Origin: Xestospongia bergquistia
Taxonomy: Eukaryota; Porifera; Demospongiae; Haplosclerida; Petrosiidae
Assembly: GCA_963965975.1 (NCBI GenBank)
Contig: OZ014417.1
Span: 6,816,821 to 6,880,820, forward strand
Length of the DNA stretch: 64,000 nt
Direction of reading: 5' to 3'
The notes under the pieces are model-generated. The model saw only the letters and a list, made by a program, of their open reading frames with translations, did not search any database and was not told where the DNA came from. Made by a program: the position numbers and the translations under genes. Below are positions 45,742 through 59,329 of the stretch, piece by piece. Each line of letters begins with the position of its first letter. Positions within the stretch are counted from its first letter, which is position 1.

Positions 45742-48651
45742 CTAGCTTCTCATGCCCCTAAAACCACCACCTTGTCCACCTCTCATCATCATTCCTCTGC
45801 CACTTCTACCCCTTACACCAGCTAGAGAGAGAGAGAGAGAGTGAGAGAACATTTGTTAACAACCAAAAATCTTGTCAATGACACCACTTTACACTTGAAC
45901 TTACCCACAACAAAAACAATAACCTCTTCCGTTATATTTTTGATACGCATCTTCCAATTAGTTTTCACTCTTACACAAATTCCAGAGACAACTCATAAAA
46001 GCTAATATTAACATTATCTAATCATGACCTACACAGTGCCTCATATTAGCCAGTCACCAGTGTTTTTAGACTGAGACAGCAGTAACTATCATCATTGACT
46101 AACCACACCCACAATATTAAACAAGAAATATTATTGCGTGTCATTTGTGTAAAATTAATATTGTAATAATGGGAGCACCTCACACTAACTGTGCATTGAA
46201 ATGTATATCTATAATCATACATTCAAACATTCAGGTTTAGGGATGGGGTCTAGTAATCATGTAACATTGACAATAGTCACAATACCACTCCCATAATCAT
46301 CAAAACACATGACATAAATAGGCTTATCTATATAATGTACTATCAATATCAAAAGTAATATTGTAGTAATGGGAGTGGCTTACTATTGACTGTGCCCAAG
46401 TGTTTAGATAGGATCACTAAGGAGGATATCATTGCCAATTAAAAGAGAATGTACCTCAGGCAGAATATTTGAATGCTATCAAGATCCAATATCACTAAAT
46501 GACTAATGAGTCATTTTCATATAAGGTCAAGGAATTTTGATTAAATTTTCCATCAACAATTACTTCCTGCCAACCAATGGGTAAAAGTATGATGCAATAA
46601 TGACAGCATGGTATGGTAATTAGTGGGAAAATCTGTAAACTTTGGACAGTCCTCAGAAATTCTGGATACACATTGTGAGTTTGATATTTGGACATGCACT
46701 TAAATCAAAATTAATGAGTACAAGTTACTGATATTGAAACAGACGAACAGGTTAGTTCACTTTTGTTATCTATACTCATCACATTTTATGCAAAGCAAAA
46801 TTTTTACAAGGATTTTAATTTGCTATTGACATGTCAAGTATGAAGCTTGCTCAGGCTAGTCTCACAATCAGCCATGTTATAGTAGTTGCTAATGGAGCCC
46901 ACTCATTAAATGACCAGTCATTGTTGTATAGTAATACTAGCATGCCATTATTTACAGTGTGGAACAGTTGTAGTGTCACAAAAATAATCATACATGTCAG
47001 TGACAAAGATCTACTTTAACAGTGAAAGTAAAGTAAAGACAACAAACAACATTACATTATGTATACAATGTAAACAATAACAGTACACAACTAAATACCA
47101 AATAAAGGCCTTATTTACTCAAGTAGATTCTCACTTTGTCAGAAAAACAAACGCTTGTATTTAGGAACATTTACTAATATCAGTCATTCTTTGAGAATAA
47201 CTCATAAAGCATCTCAAAAAGAGAACATTATTTTGTAAACTATTTATCTATCACAAGTATAACAGTCTTATACAATACATATATTATATTGGCAACAAAT
47301 GTGTAGCTTGTCTTATCTAGAAATTTTTTAAGACATGCTCTATTATAAAGATACCTTGTGCTCTCATCATAGCTGATTTACCAGCACCAGCAGCGAGACC
47401 TTTAGCTCCACTCTTAGGTTTAAACATAGGAGCGTTCTTTAACATGTCTGGGACAATAAGAAAACGAATCATACTTCCTCGAATAAACACCTGTTCCAAT
47501 TGTGATATCTATAAAAAAAATGAAAAGCTTGTAAAATTATAAATACCTGTAGTATTAAGTTATTGATATCTCAATAACAATACATTAACCACAAATAAGT
47601 AGGAGTGACATGATAGGTACATGTGAGAATCTTATTAATGGTGATTGACCAAAGGTAGTCAATATATATCTAGGTATATATGGTCAATTGGTCATACATA
47701 GTATCTACATGCTTGTTCATTTAGTATAGTCAATGGTGATGCTTAGTTCAACAAGAAAGTGATTATGACTTATATAAATATCATTATGTTAAAGTATTCT
47801 ATTACAGACATATAGATTTTGTACGTGAAGTTGAGAATTGGAATATTCATGTTATAAACTATCATGATGGTCAGATTCCCTTACATGTCTAGTCATGACA
47901 TCACTGCTAATTTTAAGGGAAGGAGTCTAGTTATAGTAGTAACTAAATATTATTTATATGCTAGGGGTCTAGTTATAGCAGTAATCACATGTAACTTGTA
48001 TGTTAGGACAGTTTCATTACAGAATATAGCTCCATTTTGCCCATGAGTGACATAATATGATGTCATAAAGCTAAGTGTCACATTCCATGTGTAAAACAGT
48101 GCATTCAGGGTTAAAGTTTAATTGAACATATTGATATGAAACCATGCATGTAAAAGGTTAGTGTTTCTAATTTTTTACTGGACCTATATTACAATATGAA
48201 CGGATTTACCACTCACAAACTACGCACACAAGAATTTCATATAAAGCAATGAGCTACTTTATAGTTGTGTCTCATATAGAAAACTACAAGAAAACATGAC
48301 ATGTTCCCTTTTCACATTTATGGTCACAAATAGATGTAACATATAAGTATTATATCAGTCCATAGAATGGAGGACAAGAAAACATCTAATAGAGCAATGA
48401 GTAGTTAGATGTATTTAGTTCTAGTGCTAAAAGCAACAATATGTTTCAGACAGTATCTAATTAACATAAAAACATGATGTTAAGCATACCTGACCACTTC
48501 TGTTCGTAACAGTCACACTTTGTAGTTGACAGTTCATGTTGTCTTCTGCCTCTAACAGTTTACCTCGATATATCTCACCCACTGTAGTTTCTAAAGTCAC
48601 AATGTGACCTTCAGCTTCGTGAAGAAGTTTGATAGGTATGCCAATAGACAT
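45742..48651 (-). CDS. SNRPD3: Small nuclear ribonucleoprotein Sm-D3
   Basis: Core protein of the Sm ring on spliceosomal U snRNAs. Three exons in phase: 48490-48651, 47355-47508, 45742-45821; 131 residues (human 126). Exon 1 holds [20 protein letters not shown] and the Sm1 motif with [19 protein letters not shown]; exon 2 holds Sm2 ([27 protein letters not shown]); exon 3 encodes an RG-rich tail ([21 protein letters not shown]), the usual site of symmetric arginine dimethylation. The last exon was found from an acceptor after an AG microsatellite at 45823-45840. Introns are 1.5 and 1.0 kb, long for this window. Confidence 0.96.
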
Positions 48652-48946
48652 GATAGTCCACTAAATACAACAAGAAATTATGAAAAAGTATTTGAAAAGG
48701 AGAGCAACACTTGATATTCTCCCTCTCTATCAAACGTGTCGAAAACGTTACACGTGTTTAGGAGGCCACACCTTCTCTACGGATTCTAAGAGTTTACGGT
48801 TTGACGGTTCAAATGGCGGGAAAAGACAGGTGGTCAATAAAACACACCCTTTGAATTGCCCTTCTCAAGATAAGGTAAGACTTCCCAATTTTTTTTGAAA
48901 GTATTAAAAATATATTTTTGATTGTTTAGAGGTTGGACTTTTATAA
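48652..48946. promoter_or_regulatory. Divergent promoter, Sm-D3 / CPAP
   Basis: 295 bp between opposed start codons. Contains AACGTTACACGTG and the only non-AT-rich stretch nearby (GGCGGGAAAAG around 48815-48825, an E2F-like TTTSSCGC reverse form). A possible donor GATAAG/GTAAGA at 48872 with acceptor TTTAG at 48930 hints at a 5' UTR intron of CPAP. Confidence 0.5.
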
Positions 48947-51900
48947 ATGGCCCAAGAAGTGTTATCTCCTCCAGTTATTTCACCCTTCCCATCTCTCACC
49001 TCCACTACTGGATCTATAGATGTCCGTCAACTTCAAGTACTAGAGAAACTTCAACAATTAAGACTATGGCAACAACAACAACAAGAAAATCTATTGAAAC
49101 AACAGCAGTATGAATTATCTAGTCTTAAAAATGAACAAGATACCATTAGAAAACGTCTTGGTCTTATTAAAGACACAGACAATACTAATGAGAATCTTAA
49201 TAAGCTTACCCTGCCTTCAGCCCCACCTGTAGAATCAGAACAAAATACCAGTAATGAGTATGTTATATCATCAAAGACCTCACCACAGACTGGCATAATG
49301 CCATCAATTAAACAAGATGCACCATTTTGTGGTAGTCTTCAACCAGAAGGTCATACTATAAGTGGCTCATCTCTAACGTCCACACACTCAGCTGATTCTG
49401 GTATGTTAAGTGGACCAACATCTGCTGTTGATGTATTGCAGAGACCTTCTCAGGATTTGGAGGAACAACTTGATCACTCAAGTGGTTTTCAGACCCCTGA
49501 ATCTAATATTTTGACAGACAGCGAACCTGAAGAGACTCGTTATGATAAAAGCAATAAGGATGTCAATGTAGATATTAAAGTTAGTTGAAATAAACATAGT
49601 TACATTCTTGCTTATATATAATGTTTGGATAAGTTCATATATACATGCACTAGATTATACCTATAGATTATATTAGTATACCTATAGATTATATTAGTAT
49701 ACCTATAGATTTTATTAGTATACCTATAGATTATATTAGTATACCTATAGATTATATTAGTATACCTATAGATAATATTGGTATACCTATAGATTATATT
49801 AGTATACCTAATAGATTATATTAGTATACCTATAGATTATATTAGTATACCTATAGATTATATTAGTATACCTATAGATTATATTAGTATACCTATAGAT
49901 TATATCGTACATATTTTTGGTACATTTATGTACATTATGTACATGTATTATTAAATAATTTGTACTTATACTTTGTAAATTACATCACACACAAATTTAT
50001 TATTTTTTAGGATCATTATGCATCAGTTCCTAGTTCTGATAACTTACCTCATGATGACGTCCCTGTTAGACCAGGAGTAGGTAAGTAAATATAACACATG
50101 TGACTATAGAAAGTGTAATTTGTGTGTACCACATAATAGGTACATATTAAACTATATACATATAATTGTACATATACATATTCAGGTCCCGGATCAGCAT
50201 CAACATTTGAAGAACTCTTAGAAAAAAAGCTACAGTTATATGAGGTAATATGATATCATTGACTCATTCATCTTTGTGTGTTGATAAATACTATTATAAA
50301 ATATACTGACTATATACATGTACATAACATCTGTGAGAGTGTGGTTAAGAACTAATACTGAAGCTTACACACCTGTGGTCTACTCTGTAGACACTATCAT
50401 CACTATGTCTTCAACAACCTTTATTATCAAATTAATAATATTATGAAGACAGTATGGTCCTTTTATCTCTATAGCATACTACACATGTACTTCCACCTCA
50501 ACCCACCCTTGTCCGTTGTCCAAGTGAAGATTCCTTTTTAGTTCGCAAAGAACAAAGAAAAAAGGTAACACAGTACATGTATACACAGAGTCTAGCTGTC
50601 TAAACACTAATGTCTCAATACACTTAAGTTTTTTAGACTTGTGTGTAAAGTTTATATATATAACTTTATTATGCTCTTTGTTAATTCAAGCACATGACTT
50701 GTAATCCTGGGTTCTTCTATTAGGAGGAAGAAGCTGAACTAGCTGAATTTGAGATGTTAGAACAAGCAGCACAAGAGTCATCATTCTCATCTCAGTGTTC
50801 TATTGTAATGCGTGCATTAGGTAATAGTGTGCTCTCCTCCAGTCCTAAATCTCGACATCCAATCAATAAATCACTATCGAGAAACAGAGACGGACGTTCT
50901 CTTAGCTTAAGTCCAGTTAATAAACGTAGTGTCACACCTCAACCACTTACTACAGACAATACTAAGATAACATATCCTCAAAATACTAATAATGTATCTT
51001 CACTTCCCATTGATTTAAAGACACCTTTACAAAATGAGACTTGTACTAGCCTAAACTCAAGGAAGTCAATGACTACATCTGATTGTGGTACTATACCTGC
51101 TACTACTGCTCTGCTGCCTGCTGTTCAGGAAGATGATGAAGACTCAGACCTGGACTCCACCCTCAGATCCAAACATGATCAGTTTGGGGATGAAGAGGAA
51201 TGGGATAGTTTCAATGCTGACACACCCAAACAAATTAAACCTTTATCTTATGTTGCAAAGATGTCACCATTCACTTCACCAGGACAGTACATTGAACAGA
51301 ATGAAGCCACTGTTAATGATACCATTGCTAAAAATGGCAACTTTGTTAATGGTTGTCCTGGACGAGTAAGGAAAGTATGTATTTTACCACCCACTGATAA
51401 AATGGAGGTAGTAAATAGCTCTGATTCTGACTCTACTGATGCTGAAATCAGTGATATAGAATATCCTATAATTCTATCACAGTCTCAACATGTCCCTAAA
51501 CCCACATTCCCACATCCAACATCTTCTGTTCAACCAAATTCAAGTCCTACTACTGACCACCCATCTACTAACACAGCAACCTCTTCCACAACTAGTTCTA
51601 CTTATTTAGCTAGCCTACCACCACCATCTACATTAGTAGCTAAACTATTTCCATCATTAAGGAAGGAAAGAGATACTGCTAAGGCAAAGATGTTAGAGAA
51701 AGTGTCCACTAATACACAGCAATCTAACACTACCAAGAGAATACCACTACCTGATGGTACTCCTCCTACTTTGTCTTTACCAAATGGTCTTGATGTACAA
51801 GTTAAAGAGAAGCTTACACAGTTAGAGAGAGAAATTGAGAGATTTAAAACTGAGAATGCAGCTTTAGAGAAATTACATATTGAAAAAGAAGAGGTAGAAA

Positions 51901-54900
51901 GAAGTGTCTGTCACTACATTATAAATGTATAGTACATGTGCATCCCACCTGTACACTTAATGTGCTTCATGCTTATATAATACATGTGCATCCCACCTGT
52001 ACACTTAATGTGCTCATGCTTATATAATACATGTGCATCCCACCTGTACACTTAATGTGCTTCATGCTTATATAGTACATGTGTATCACAATGTACACTT
52101 AATCTGCTTCATGCTACATGTGTATCCCACGTATACACTTTCAAACCTATACAGTACATGTATATTATTATTTACGTCTTATTTAACTTATAATATGCTT
52201 GTATATACATTGTACATGTAATGTTGATGTAGTAATGTATTATTATCCTATTAGGGTCTTTTATATTTGAAGAAACAAATAGCTGATTTTGAGCATGACA
52301 AACAACAAGACTTTGCTAACTTTGAGAAATATAAACAAGAAGAGATCAAGAAACTAAAGTATGAACAAAAACAAAGAAAATGAATGAGCCTCTTTACAGT
52401 TTCAATTCTTTCTTACACACCAGAAACATAATTTATCAATAATATTTATAATTATACTAAATATATTGTTTATTTGTGATGACAGGAAGGAGAGAAGAAT
52501 CTTTGAGACCTATCAAAGAGAAGCTCGCTCTATCAGAGATAAGAAAGACAAAGAAGAAATCATGGCTCTCAAACAAGAGGTAGATTAACTGATATGATTT
52601 TTAAATTTTAAGTTCTAAACTATCTAAATTAATCTAATAATATCATCTTATGATGTAATGGACTAATGTTATTTAAAGAACCAAAATAGATACATTTGTA
52701 TATACAACATTATGATAGTTTATTTAACTCTAGTTGATATATCTATTAAGCACACACACTCATTCCTATTGAAATTGTATTTACAGTCTACATATTTAGT
52801 GTGAGCTTCTTTTATTGTTAGCTTGAAGAGGTGAAGGAGGAGTTACGTCAGAAAGAGTCTCGATGGTCAAGTACCCTTTCTCGTTATCGTCTCAGAATTG
52901 ATAATTTAGAGGCACAAAATGAGGAACTACAAAATGATTTGAAAATGATGGAAGAACAAAGATTGTTACAATGGCAACAACAGGTAAAGTATACCAAATT
53001 GTAGAGCATTAGTAAACACATCTGTATTGATAGCTGTGAGTACATATGTTGAGTTAACACAGTGTTGGAATGATATACATAGTGGCTGTTCTCATAACTT
53101 TAGCTCAATGACACATTAGATTCAAAGGTCAAAGTTTATAGGTCAATATTAATATTCCATTGAAGAGCTGTTTTGTACTAAGTTTGGTTTAAATTACCGT
53201 AAGGGTATAAATTTTCGTGGGGGATTTAATTTCGCTATATTCGTGGGTTGTTGTTTTAACACGAAATTTAACTTTTATTCCACCCACGCATAATCACGTG
53301 ATCTCAATAAAGCGTGTAAATAACGGCTACTGTAAAGGGTTACTTCTTTCTATTTTACACTGAAGTACTTCTCCGTCAACTGCCTCCCAGATCTTCTTGT
53401 ATACATGGTACCCTCTCACCATGAATTCAATGGAATACGTAGCCATACTTTGCGAAAATCACACTTGTGTTCACAACACGTGTCTGACACCACACCCATT
53501 AATTAATACTTCACACCCACTAAACACGAAAATTAATACCCACGAAATTTAAATAATAAAGCAAAATTTAAAAAACACGAAAATTTAAACCCTCGAAAAT
53601 TTGTACCCTTACGGTACGAAATTGACATTAATAATATATCTTTATTTTTTCGATAAACTCACCCATTATTTTTTGTCTTATAGTTGGATAGTAAGAAAGC
53701 TCCCAATCAACAAAAGCAGAAAAGATTTCTTAATACTTCTCTAAGTCCAGTTAAGACAGACATGTTAGAACTTGAACCAGATGAGCTAACAGAAGATGAA
53801 ATCTGTGATTTACTAGACCATCCTCAAGTAAAACAAAGTAAAGTACCAAATTACAAGCCTCTACAACAAACCAAGAACACAATCTTCAAAACTAAACAAA
53901 GACGCAAATCAGATCCTCCACGTAAAGCTCCTTTTATCAATGAATCTAAAGCTCCACCCCCAATTAAAAAGCCAAAAAGTGATAAAGAAAACAAGAAACC
54001 TAAACCAGTTCACAATTCCTCACCTACTCACTTTAGAACACAACCAAATCAGAAACAAATACAAACAACAATGAAACAACCTATGACAAAAACTGTTAAC
54101 AGACCAGGACTCTCAAATGTTTCGAGTACAGCTAAAAAACCTCTTTTAAAACATTCAGAGAATATTATAATAAATAAAAGTGAAGGAGCACCTCAACATG
54201 TTCTTCAGAGATCACAACCTATTGTAGTGAGGAAAGAGATTGAGGGTGTGGAAAGCGAGAGTGACTGTTCAATAATTGAAGTAAGAGCTGTTGATATGGT
54301 GACTGAAAGCAGGGATGAGGTGACAAGTGATAGTGATATATCAGAAAAGGCTGATAAAATTATAGATCAAATACTGGGAACAGAAGAGCAAGAAAGTGAT
54401 ACAACCAAGTAAGAATGAGATGTTGCATACAGTCTGATCAGGAGCCCACAACAATGATAAAATATTTTACTAGTCATGTTACTATTATTATTACAAGTAT
54501 TGAGAGACAAGAATAGAGTAATAGCGCAATAAATTATACTTTTAGCCAGCTTTGATCATAGTCTATCAAAAATAGTAAAATAACTGGCATGAAAAAATTT
54601 GGTATTTCAATTAGTAGCGTGGGAGTTTCATGTTCCTCTCCTTTCCACGTTTTCTCTCTTTATGGGCTCCTGATTTGATGCAAGTACCAAAGGTGCTATG
54701 TGTTATATAATAATGTATTATGTACTTGCATAGAGGATCTACTATACAAGATCTCCGTCACACTAAAGATAATGTCACCACTTCACAGTCAAAAACTGTC
54801 CGATTTGATATCAGTTCTTCTACTTCACCAGTAGATAACTTACCTACAGATGTAGTATCTGTACAAGAACAAACTAAAGCTCCTCAACTTAACACTATTA

Positions 54901-56277
54901 CTAACTCAATAAATGTTGCAGTAAGTATGGAGTCACTATACATGCTACACTATATCATTTTAAATGAATTTCATAATATTTATATTTCAAGAAGTGTCTA
55001 TTCTTTTCTTCTCAGAAGGAGACTCAAGAAGAGGATGGATCTAAAGTAGTCTTGTTCTCAAATGGCACTCGTAAAGTCTTATCTGCTGATGGACAGACAT
55101 CAACTGTCTATTTCTTTAATGGAGATATCAAACGGACTCAATCAGATGGTGCTATTGTAAGTACAAAGAAAGTTATTATACATGAATTGTAAGTTTTGTT
55201 ATAATACAGATCTATTACTACTCAAGTAGTCAAACGACTCATACAACACAATCAGATGGGACAGAAATATTGGAGTTTTCCAAGTAAGTGGTTAATTCCA
55301 TTAAATATTATTTCTTTTTACTTTCTATTGTAGTGGTCAGTCAGAGAAGCATCATCCTAATGGTTGTAAAGAGATCCACTTTCCTGATGGTACAATTCGA
55401 CACATGCTACTTGATGGCAAAGAAAAGATTGTATTTGCTGATGGTACTGTACAGCAAGTACAACCTAATGGAAATAGAACTATTGATTTTCCTGATGGAC
55501 AGAGAGAAATACATACCAAACAATACAAAGTAAATGAATAATGTAAATCAATTATTGAAAAGTCTTAATTTGTAAAGTATTAATAAGAACATGTTTGTAA
55601 TTAAGACATGTACTAGTATTTCTGTATTATTGGACACTTTTCAAAGACCCATGGTGTCTCCAATAGAGTTGTATTGAAATAAACTTTTATTTGGTATGCG
55701 CATTGTGCTAGGTAGTCCTAAGATTGTTTTGTATATTATGTATGTATTATACATGTCAGTATATCCATTTCATAATTTTAATCTATTATTGTATGTGTTT
55801 TTGATAATAATGAATGAAATTGACTCATTTATAATAACTGCTTGATGTACATAGCAGCCAATGAATATTTTTGCTGTGAGTGCTTTCAGTTAAATGTGAT
55901 TGATTGAAGTCACTGAATTCTGTAACTCAAAAAAATGTCTTTGAGCAATTTTGCCAACTCTCTAATCTTAGCATAATCCAGTCTCCTTACAGCAATAGTA
56001 GTACTATTAAATAATATAGAGGCTCTGATTTCATTCTGTCCTCTGCTAGCACACTTTCATAGACAATCTAGGTCTCCTAACATTACATGCTAATATTCTT
56101 TATTTAAAGTTTTACTCTCTCTAGAGACGAGAGTACCCTGACGGTACTGTTAAAACTGTCTATCCAGACGGCCACCAGGAAACTAAATATGCTAATGGTC
56201 GTCTGAGAGTAAAAGACAAAGATGGTCAAGTGATAGTAGACAAAATGGACACGCCTCCAACACATATGTCATTGTAA
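48947..56277 (+). CDS. CENPJ: Centrosomal P4.1-associated protein (CPAP/SAS-4), TCP10-family
   Basis: Centriole-length and microtubule-binding scaffold. Fourteen exons, every phase checked: 48947-49579, 50011-50080, 50186-50244, 50475-50564, 50724-51893, 52255-52358, 52486-52579, 52822-52983, 53684-54408, 54734-54920, 55016-55156, 55210-55283, 55334-55529, 56125-56277; 1285 residues (human 1338). N-terminal part has a Gln-rich helix ([20 protein letters not shown]). The middle is Ser/Thr-rich and acidic ([20 protein letters not shown]). Coiled coil about 650-795 ([37 protein letters not shown]). The last 190 residues form the TCP10/G-box beta-sheet repeat: [83 protein letters not shown], matching CPAP almost motif by motif; this domain binds STIL. 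The fit to CPAP rather than the shorter TCP10 proteins rests on length and the coiled coil. Confidence 0.94.
49656..49915. repeat. 21-bp minisatellite in CPAP intron 1
   Basis: About twelve head-to-tail copies of TATACCTATAGATTATATTAG with few changes. Pure repeat without spacers, so not a CRISPR. Confidence 0.95.
51933..52140. repeat. 47-bp minisatellite in CPAP intron 5
   Basis: Four to five copies of a unit starting TACATGTGCATCCCACCTGT and ending in TTCATGCTTATATA; the last copies are diverged. Confidence 0.9.
53195..53616. mobile_element. 422-bp palindromic (MITE-like) element in CPAP intron 8
   Basis: Ends TACCGTAAGGGTATAAATTTTCG and its inverse CGAAAATTTGTACCCTTACGGTA. Internal sequence repeats CACGAAATTTAA and CCCACGAA in both orientations. 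No ORF. Such TACCGTAAGGG-ended fold-back elements are common in invertebrate genomes; boundaries are clear but a target duplication is not. Confidence 0.8.
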
Positions 56278-57000
56278 ATATATCATTATTATTATTATTT
56301 TGAAAGCTATAATTTCACTTCTCATTTTTTTCATATGCATATCAATTATATGTGTGTATAATGAATATTAAATCAGTAATATTAATCTATGGTTCAGACC
56401 TATTGTTTATGGACAACTCCTAATATTGTTGAAAAAAATATTATTGTTATTGTCATTGAGTGTTTTCTGGTGAATTAATCTAGTAAGTTAACCTCTTATT
56501 CCACATTCAGCAAAACAGTGATCATTTATTAGACTTACTTCTAATTTTACATGGAAATTAATTGATCACAAAATTACTCAATTCTACAGATAGTCTGGAA
56601 TAAAAATAATTGAAGTCCTGTGTGCCTGCTTTTTTTGATCTATAGAGCCTATCTATATGTGATTGCTATACATTGTCCAATTATCTGTCTCTATATGTCA
56701 TTAACTTGAGTACTAGCATAAACCATTAAGTAAGTGGTGAAAATGTACTACGATAATATTGATAAGTATTGATGTACGCTTCAACTTCAAGAAGACCACT
56801 CATCACTGGAATGAAAGATTGAGTTCAGTGATGATGTGAACTATTATTCAAATTCAATGAAAAGTCCAATTATGGAACATTTTCTGAACCTGTTGCTCCA
56901 CCATCTCAGCTCAACCTACCTCTATCACCTTTAGAATCATATCCATTACCACAACCACTACCTCAAGGTCCACACACTCTATTGGGAAAGAGCTAAGTAG
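56278..57000. other. Intergenic after CPAP, with a short coding-like stretch
   Basis: No gene was recognised. 56889-56996 reads as an open Pro/Leu/Gln-rich stretch (PVAPPSQLNLPLSPLESYPL...) ending in a stop at 56994; it has no start or clear splice acceptor and may be an exon relic or chance. Confidence 0.3.
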
Positions 57001-57098
57001 TATAAATATTGAACTCACAGTTTGCTACTGTTAATGATTTCATTTGCAATACTTCTGCTATTAATAAACAGTAGCAAACTGTGGGTTCAATATTTATA
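57001..57098. repeat. Inverted repeat, 32-bp arms
   Basis: 57001-57032 and 57067-57098 are inverted copies with one mismatch (TATAAATATTGAACTCACAG at the outer left end) around a 34-base loop. Could be a short fold-back transposon or a structured RNA. Confidence 0.85.
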
Positions 57099-57926
57099 TC
57101 AGTGACCAAGTACACTTTAACAAAACCAATATTAACGTTAGATTACTCTTTCTTGACATTGTTAATTTCACATTGGAATATCCAGTGTTTTGGACTCTGT
57201 CTAGTCAATGCTTATAATGTTGTGTTTGTCTCTGGTTTGATTAGCAAAAGTAACAGTCTACTCAACATATGAAAATAGTTTGATATTGCAAATTTATCCT
57301 GAATATTTAATATTATTTTACAAAACATAAAATTATTGTCAGTTTGATTATATGTATCTATGTATCTATAGTGGGTGCTCTTGCTTCAGAGTTGATCTTG
57401 TCAGGAAAATTGAAAGGTCTCCAGTCTAGTCAAGGAGAGTCCAATAATAAAAAGCACAGTTATCACACATCTACATTTTTCATCAGCACTAGTAAATTGA
57501 AGTGTTTCAATACAATTTTATCATATTTGTGTAAGTAAAATGTATTGATAGACACTGAACCCTAAACTTAAATTGTTAACAAACAGCAAATTAAATAATA
57601 AACGTTAATTTTAATGCCTAAAGGAAATATCCAAAAAGAACTTGATTAAAATAAATATTAAAACGGAAATTAAACCACGTGTACACACCTAGCAAGGAAA
57701 CGCGTGACAACCATTATGGCGGGAAACATCAGCCACGTCTGACGAGCCAAAAATTACATAGTGGTAGTTTACTGGCATTTCCCGCCAATTGTCACGGGTT
57801 TGTGCCTTGTGTTCGTCAAAATGAAATATGACAGAGATGTCTTGATAACATAAAAGGACTTCGTGTTTCAAGGTTATGCAAGTTCACAGACCCCTCGTGG
57901 GTCTTCGTCGCTACGACTCGTCTTTG

Positions 57927-58656
57927 ATTCTTCTCAGTTCTCTGATATTTTGATTGTTCTCAGTTCTCTGATGTTTTGATTCTTGTCAGTTCACTGATGG
58001 ATTGATTGTTTTCAGTTCTCTGATATATATTTTGATTGTTCGGTTCTCCAATGAATTGATTGTTCCAGTTCACTGATATTTTCATTCTTCTCAGTTCACT
58101 GATGGATTGATTGTTTTCAGTTCTCTGATATATATTCTGATTGTTCAGTTCTCCAATGGATTGATTGTTCCAGTTCACTGATATTTTGATTCTTCTCAGT
58201 TCACTGATGGATTGATTGTTTTCAGTTCTCTGATATTTTGATTGTTCAGTTCTCCAATGAATTGATTGTTCCAGTTTACTGATATTTTGATTCTTCTCAG
58301 TTCACTGATGGATTGATTGTCTCAGTTCTCTGATATTTTGATTGTTCAGTTCTCCAATGAATTGAGTGTTCAGTTCTCCAATGAATTTATTGTTCCAGTT
58401 CACTGATATTTTGATTCTTCTCAGTTCACTGATGGATTGATTGTTATCATATTTTGATTGTTCAGTTCTCCAATGGATTGATTGTTCCAGTTCACTGATA
58501 TTTTGATTCTTCTCAGTTCACTGATGGATTGATTGTTCCAGTTCACTGATGTTTTGTTTCTTCTCAGTTCACTGATGGATTGATTGTTCTCAGTTCTCTG
58601 ATATTTTGATTGTTCAGTTCTCCAATGGATTGATTGTTCTCAGTTCTCTGATGTTC
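57927..58656. repeat. Complex tandem repeat
   Basis: Subunits of about 22-26 bases, CAGTTCTCTGATATTTTGAT, CAGTTCACTGATGGATTGAT and CAGTTCTCCAATGAATTGAT, alternate in a higher-order unit of roughly 100 bases repeated about seven times. Open frames through it are by-products. Confidence 0.92.
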
Positions 58657-58767
58657 TCTTGATGAAAAAGGTGAGTCGCTCTCCTGTCCATTCTCTTCTC
58701 TCTTCTTCCTTCAAGCCTTCTTTCCTCTTCTTTTTTAATTTTTTTAATATTTTTTTGGGCTATTCAG

Positions 58768-58929
58768 CCTATACACCATACACACACTCATACAATCCCT
58801 AAAAAATTATCTCCCTCCTGCCGCTCGGCGGCCTAAAAAAAATTTTTTTTAATATCTCAGGCCGCCGAGTGGCGGGGGGGAGCTCTGATCTTCTAGGGTG
58901 CGTGTGTGTGTGCTGTATGTGTGTGTAGG
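58768..58929. repeat. GC-cored 162-bp palindrome
   Basis: The centre pairs CTGCCGCTCGGCGGCCT (near 58818-58834) with AGGCCGCCGAGTGGCGG (58859-58875); the imperfect pairing extends outward to CCTATACACC and GTGTGTAGG. It stands out as GC-rich within very AT-rich DNA and lies in the intron of the candidate transcript. Confidence 0.8.
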
Positions 58930-59189
58930 TTGGTAGTCCCTTTTCACTTCCTCTGTCTCTCTTCACTCTCTATCCACTGATTGTCACCAACAGTTCATAA
59001 CTACTCTCTTTTTCTTTCCCTGCAGGAGCAGCACTGGTGAAAAAGGTGAGCTGTCATTCTATCCATCCATCCACTTTTCATCCATTCTTTAGTGATCCAG
59101 TTGTTATCTTCCCTTTCTTCCTCTATGTTCTCAACTTGCAGACTGACTGGACTCTTGGGAACTCTCCAGCTTCTCTTTTCTACTATTAT

Positions 59190-59315
59190 TGAATTTGGAG
59201 ACCTTCACTGGACTTCTTGGTGGATTGGAGACCTTCACTAGAATTTTGGTGGATTGCAGTGGAGACCTTCAGTGGACTTCTTGTTGGATTGGAGACATTC
59301 ACTGGATTTCTTGGG
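59190..59315. repeat. Short tandem repeat (about 33-40 bp unit)
   Basis: Four variants of TTGGAGACCTTCACTGGACT followed by TCTTGGTGGA. Not convincingly coding. Confidence 0.85.
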
Positions 59316-59329
59316 GACTCTTCAACTAC

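Noticed and set aside
49656..49915. Repeat array resembling a CRISPR at first sight
   Set aside because: Repeats are directly adjacent with no unique spacers, in an intron of an animal gene.
55288..55533. 81-codon ORF within the CPAP 3' region
   Set aside because: It runs through an intron and in a different frame from the G-box exon 55334-55529.
58000..58178. Minus-strand NNQSI repeat ORF as an Asn-rich protein
   Set aside because: Open only because of the tandem repeat; no start context, splice partners or frame constancy across units.
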